Part shown: positions 31,561-32,483 of the stretch, piece by piece
Layout: each line of letters begins with the position of its first letter
How positions within the stretch are numbered: position 1 is the stretch's first letter
From: Nitrospinae bacterium CG11_big_fil_rev_8_21_14_0_20_45_15
GTDB taxonomy: Bacteria; Nitrospinota; Nitrospinia; Nitrospinales; VA-1
DNA: 32,483 nt
Assembly (NCBI GenBank): GCA_002787235.1
Contig: PCWG01000045.1
Location: 327-32,809 of the forward strand
Direction of reading: 5' to 3'
Notes under the pieces: model-generated
What the model was told of the DNA's origin: nothing
Seen by the model: only the letters and a program-made list of their open reading frames with translations
The model's database searches: none
Position numbers and translations under genes: made by a program

Positions 31561-31650
31561 ATGAGATGGTTTTCTCTTATGGTGTTGCAATAAAATATTT
31601 TACAAAAATATACAGTCCGTTTATCGTGACGAGCATTCTTTGCGGTGGAT

Positions 31651-31679
31651 TTGCGGACAACATATAAAACTGACATAAT
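31651..31679 (+). promoter_or_regulatory. Candidate promoter for protoporphyrinogen oxidase (possibly leaderless)
   Basis: TTGCGG (31651-31656) and CATAAT (31674-31679) with a 17-base spacer. A start site seven bases after the -10 falls at position 31686, the A of the ATG. No Shine-Dalgarno lies between, consistent with a leaderless transcript. Confidence 0.35.
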
Positions 31680-31685
31680 AGAAAT

Positions 31686-32483
31686 ATGAAAAAAATAATC
31701 ATTATTGGCGGCGGCATTGCGGGACTTGCAAGTGCCTACCGTATTCAGGAAGAAATCGAAAAAGGTGCGGATATCCAATGCGAAGTTTTGGAAGCTTCTG
31801 CTCATTTCGGCGGGAAAATTCACACCGAACGCTTTGATGGCTTTTTGGTAGAGCGTGGGCCCGACTCGTTTATTTCGCAAAAACCCTGGGCGATTCAATT
31901 GTGCAAAAAGATCGGTCTGGCCGATCGTTTGACTGGTACCAATCCCGATCAAACCAAGACTTATGTGTACACGGGCAAGCGTATGGTGACGATGCCCGAT
32001 GGGCTGAGCCTCATGATTCCGACGAAATTTCTGCCCTTTGCCTTGAGTCCGCTATTCAGTTGGGCGGGGAAAATACGCATGGGAATGGACCTGTTTCTTC
32101 CGGGCAAAGGGGATGACAAGGACGAAAGTCTGGCCTCCTTCATTCGTCGGCGACTGGGCGAAGAAGCCTTGCGAAAAATGGCGGAGCCGATGCTGGCCGG
32201 GATATACGCGAGTGATCCCGAGACGATGAGCATCAAAAGCACTTTCCCGATGTTCTTTCAGGCCGAGCAAAAATACCGTTCTTTGATCCTTGGGGCCTTG
32301 GCGCGTAAGCGCAGTGCGGGTGCGCAACCTGCGGCACCGAAAGGACCTTCGCCATTCACCTTGTTCATGACCTTGAAAAACGGTCTGGGCGAAATGACGG
32401 AACGCTTGCTGGAGAAATGTCCCAATATTACTTTCCGGGAAAATACCAAAGTCCGTGAAATTTCAAAAACGGAATCGGGTTGG
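31686..32483 (+). CDS. hemY: Protoporphyrinogen oxidase (HemY/PPOX), 3' truncated by window edge
   Basis: FAD-dependent oxidase converting protoporphyrinogen (or coproporphyrinogen III) to the porphyrin in haem biosynthesis. The first 266 codons are visible. The FAD-binding motif G-G-G-I-A-G-L-A-S-A-Y (8-18) is at the N-terminus; E-A-S-A-H-F-G-G-K-I follows the second strand, and V-E-R-G-P-D-S-F is the family signature. Also present are L-A-G-I-Y-A-S-D-P (the PPOX substrate-region motif) and L-K-N-G-L-G-E-M. The frame is open at the right edge; a full-length protein would be about 450-480 residues. ATG 31686 gives a clean N-terminus. The oxygen-dependent HemY type is assumed by homology; the membrane-associated coproporphyrinogen oxidase variant cannot be excluded. 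The haem-using peroxidase at 4021 is a possible consumer of the pathway. Confidence 0.93.
   Translation, partial: MKKIIIIGGGIAGLASAYRIQEEIEKGADIQCEVLEASAHFGGKIHTERFDGFLVERGPDSFISQKPWAIQLCKKIGLADRLTGTNPDQTKTYVYTGKRMVTMPDGLSLMIPTKFLPFALSPLFSWAGKIRMGMDLFLPGKGDDKDESLASFIRRRLGEEALRKMAEPMLAGIYASDPETMSIKSTFPMFFQAEQKYRSLILGALARKRSAGAQPAAPKGPSPFTLFMTLKNGLGEMTERLLEKCPNITFRENTKVREISKTESGW

Noticed and set aside
31557-31952. 131-codon minus-strand open frame at the protoporphyrinogen oxidase start
   Set aside because: Overlaps the well-supported hemY N-terminus on the opposite strand and has no recognisable domain.
1-32483. tRNA, rRNA, CRISPR array, insertion sequence or prophage genes
   Set aside because: No cloverleaf, direct-repeat array, transposase or integrase seen on either strand.

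Overview
The window comes from a diderm (Gram-negative) bacterium. It encodes an outer-membrane efflux channel, a TonB-family protein, a lipoprotein candidate, a periplasmic di-haem peroxidase and surface-glycan enzymes. Base composition is moderate and Shine-Dalgarno motifs are variable. The gene mix (di-haem peroxidase, CDP-alcohol phosphotransferases, cobalamin radical SAM enzyme, Cus and ars modules) would fit a marine Nitrospinota-like or deltaproteobacterial lineage. That placement is an inference, because no rRNA or marker gene is present.

Layout. (1) 1-1386: the 3' part of an AI-2E-type permease faces a small parvulin PPIase, with a REP-like hairpin between them. (2) 1429-3663: an EgtD-family amino-acid N-methyltransferase is divergent from a haem-oxygenase-like di-iron oxidase whose metal-ligand set appears complete. 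(3) 3699-5022: a di-haem cytochrome c peroxidase with a small three-helix membrane protein. (4) 5339-7271: an Nfu-type Fe-S carrier, two very small genes on the minus strand (55 and 50 codons), a lipoprotein candidate and an HspQ/YccV protein. (5) 7280-22283: a surface-glycan / cell-envelope region. One minus-strand run (22283 to 13385) holds an unknown protein, 6-phosphogluconolactonase, 2-hydroxyacid dehydrogenase, NAD-epimerase, HAD phosphatase, CMP-sugar synthetase, SPASM radical SAM enzyme, HisC-like PLP enzyme and a GT-B-like transferase. A second minus-strand run (11639 to 7280) holds a TonB-family protein, two tandem CDP-alcohol phosphotransferases with decayed nucleotidyltransferase domains, and a GT2 glycosyltransferase. 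A B12-binding radical SAM gene lies on the plus strand between them. (6) 22494-29037: a Cu(I)/Ag(I) efflux operon (small secreted Cys protein, CusC-, CusB- and CusA-like). The methionine ligands of CusB and CusA are conserved. (7) 29052-30767: an arsenic module (arsR, acr3, GDCCVxC protein) on the minus strand, convergent with cus. (8) 30960-32483: a membrane-anchored FAM173-like methyltransferase and the 5' part of protoporphyrinogen oxidase.

The observation most worth following is the divergent pair at 1429-3663. It couples an amino-acid N-methyltransferase family with an N-oxygenase-type di-iron fold, the same kind of pairing (methylate, then oxygenate nitrogen) seen in streptozotocin biosynthesis, but with an EgtD-type methyltransferase and no cupin domain. 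Other points of interest are the two unlisted small genes, the decayed tandem CDP-alcohol enzymes, the heavy-metal modules back to back, and a TonB-family gene whose perfect Shine-Dalgarno has no ordinary start codon behind it. I saw no tRNA, rRNA, CRISPR array, insertion sequence or integrase.
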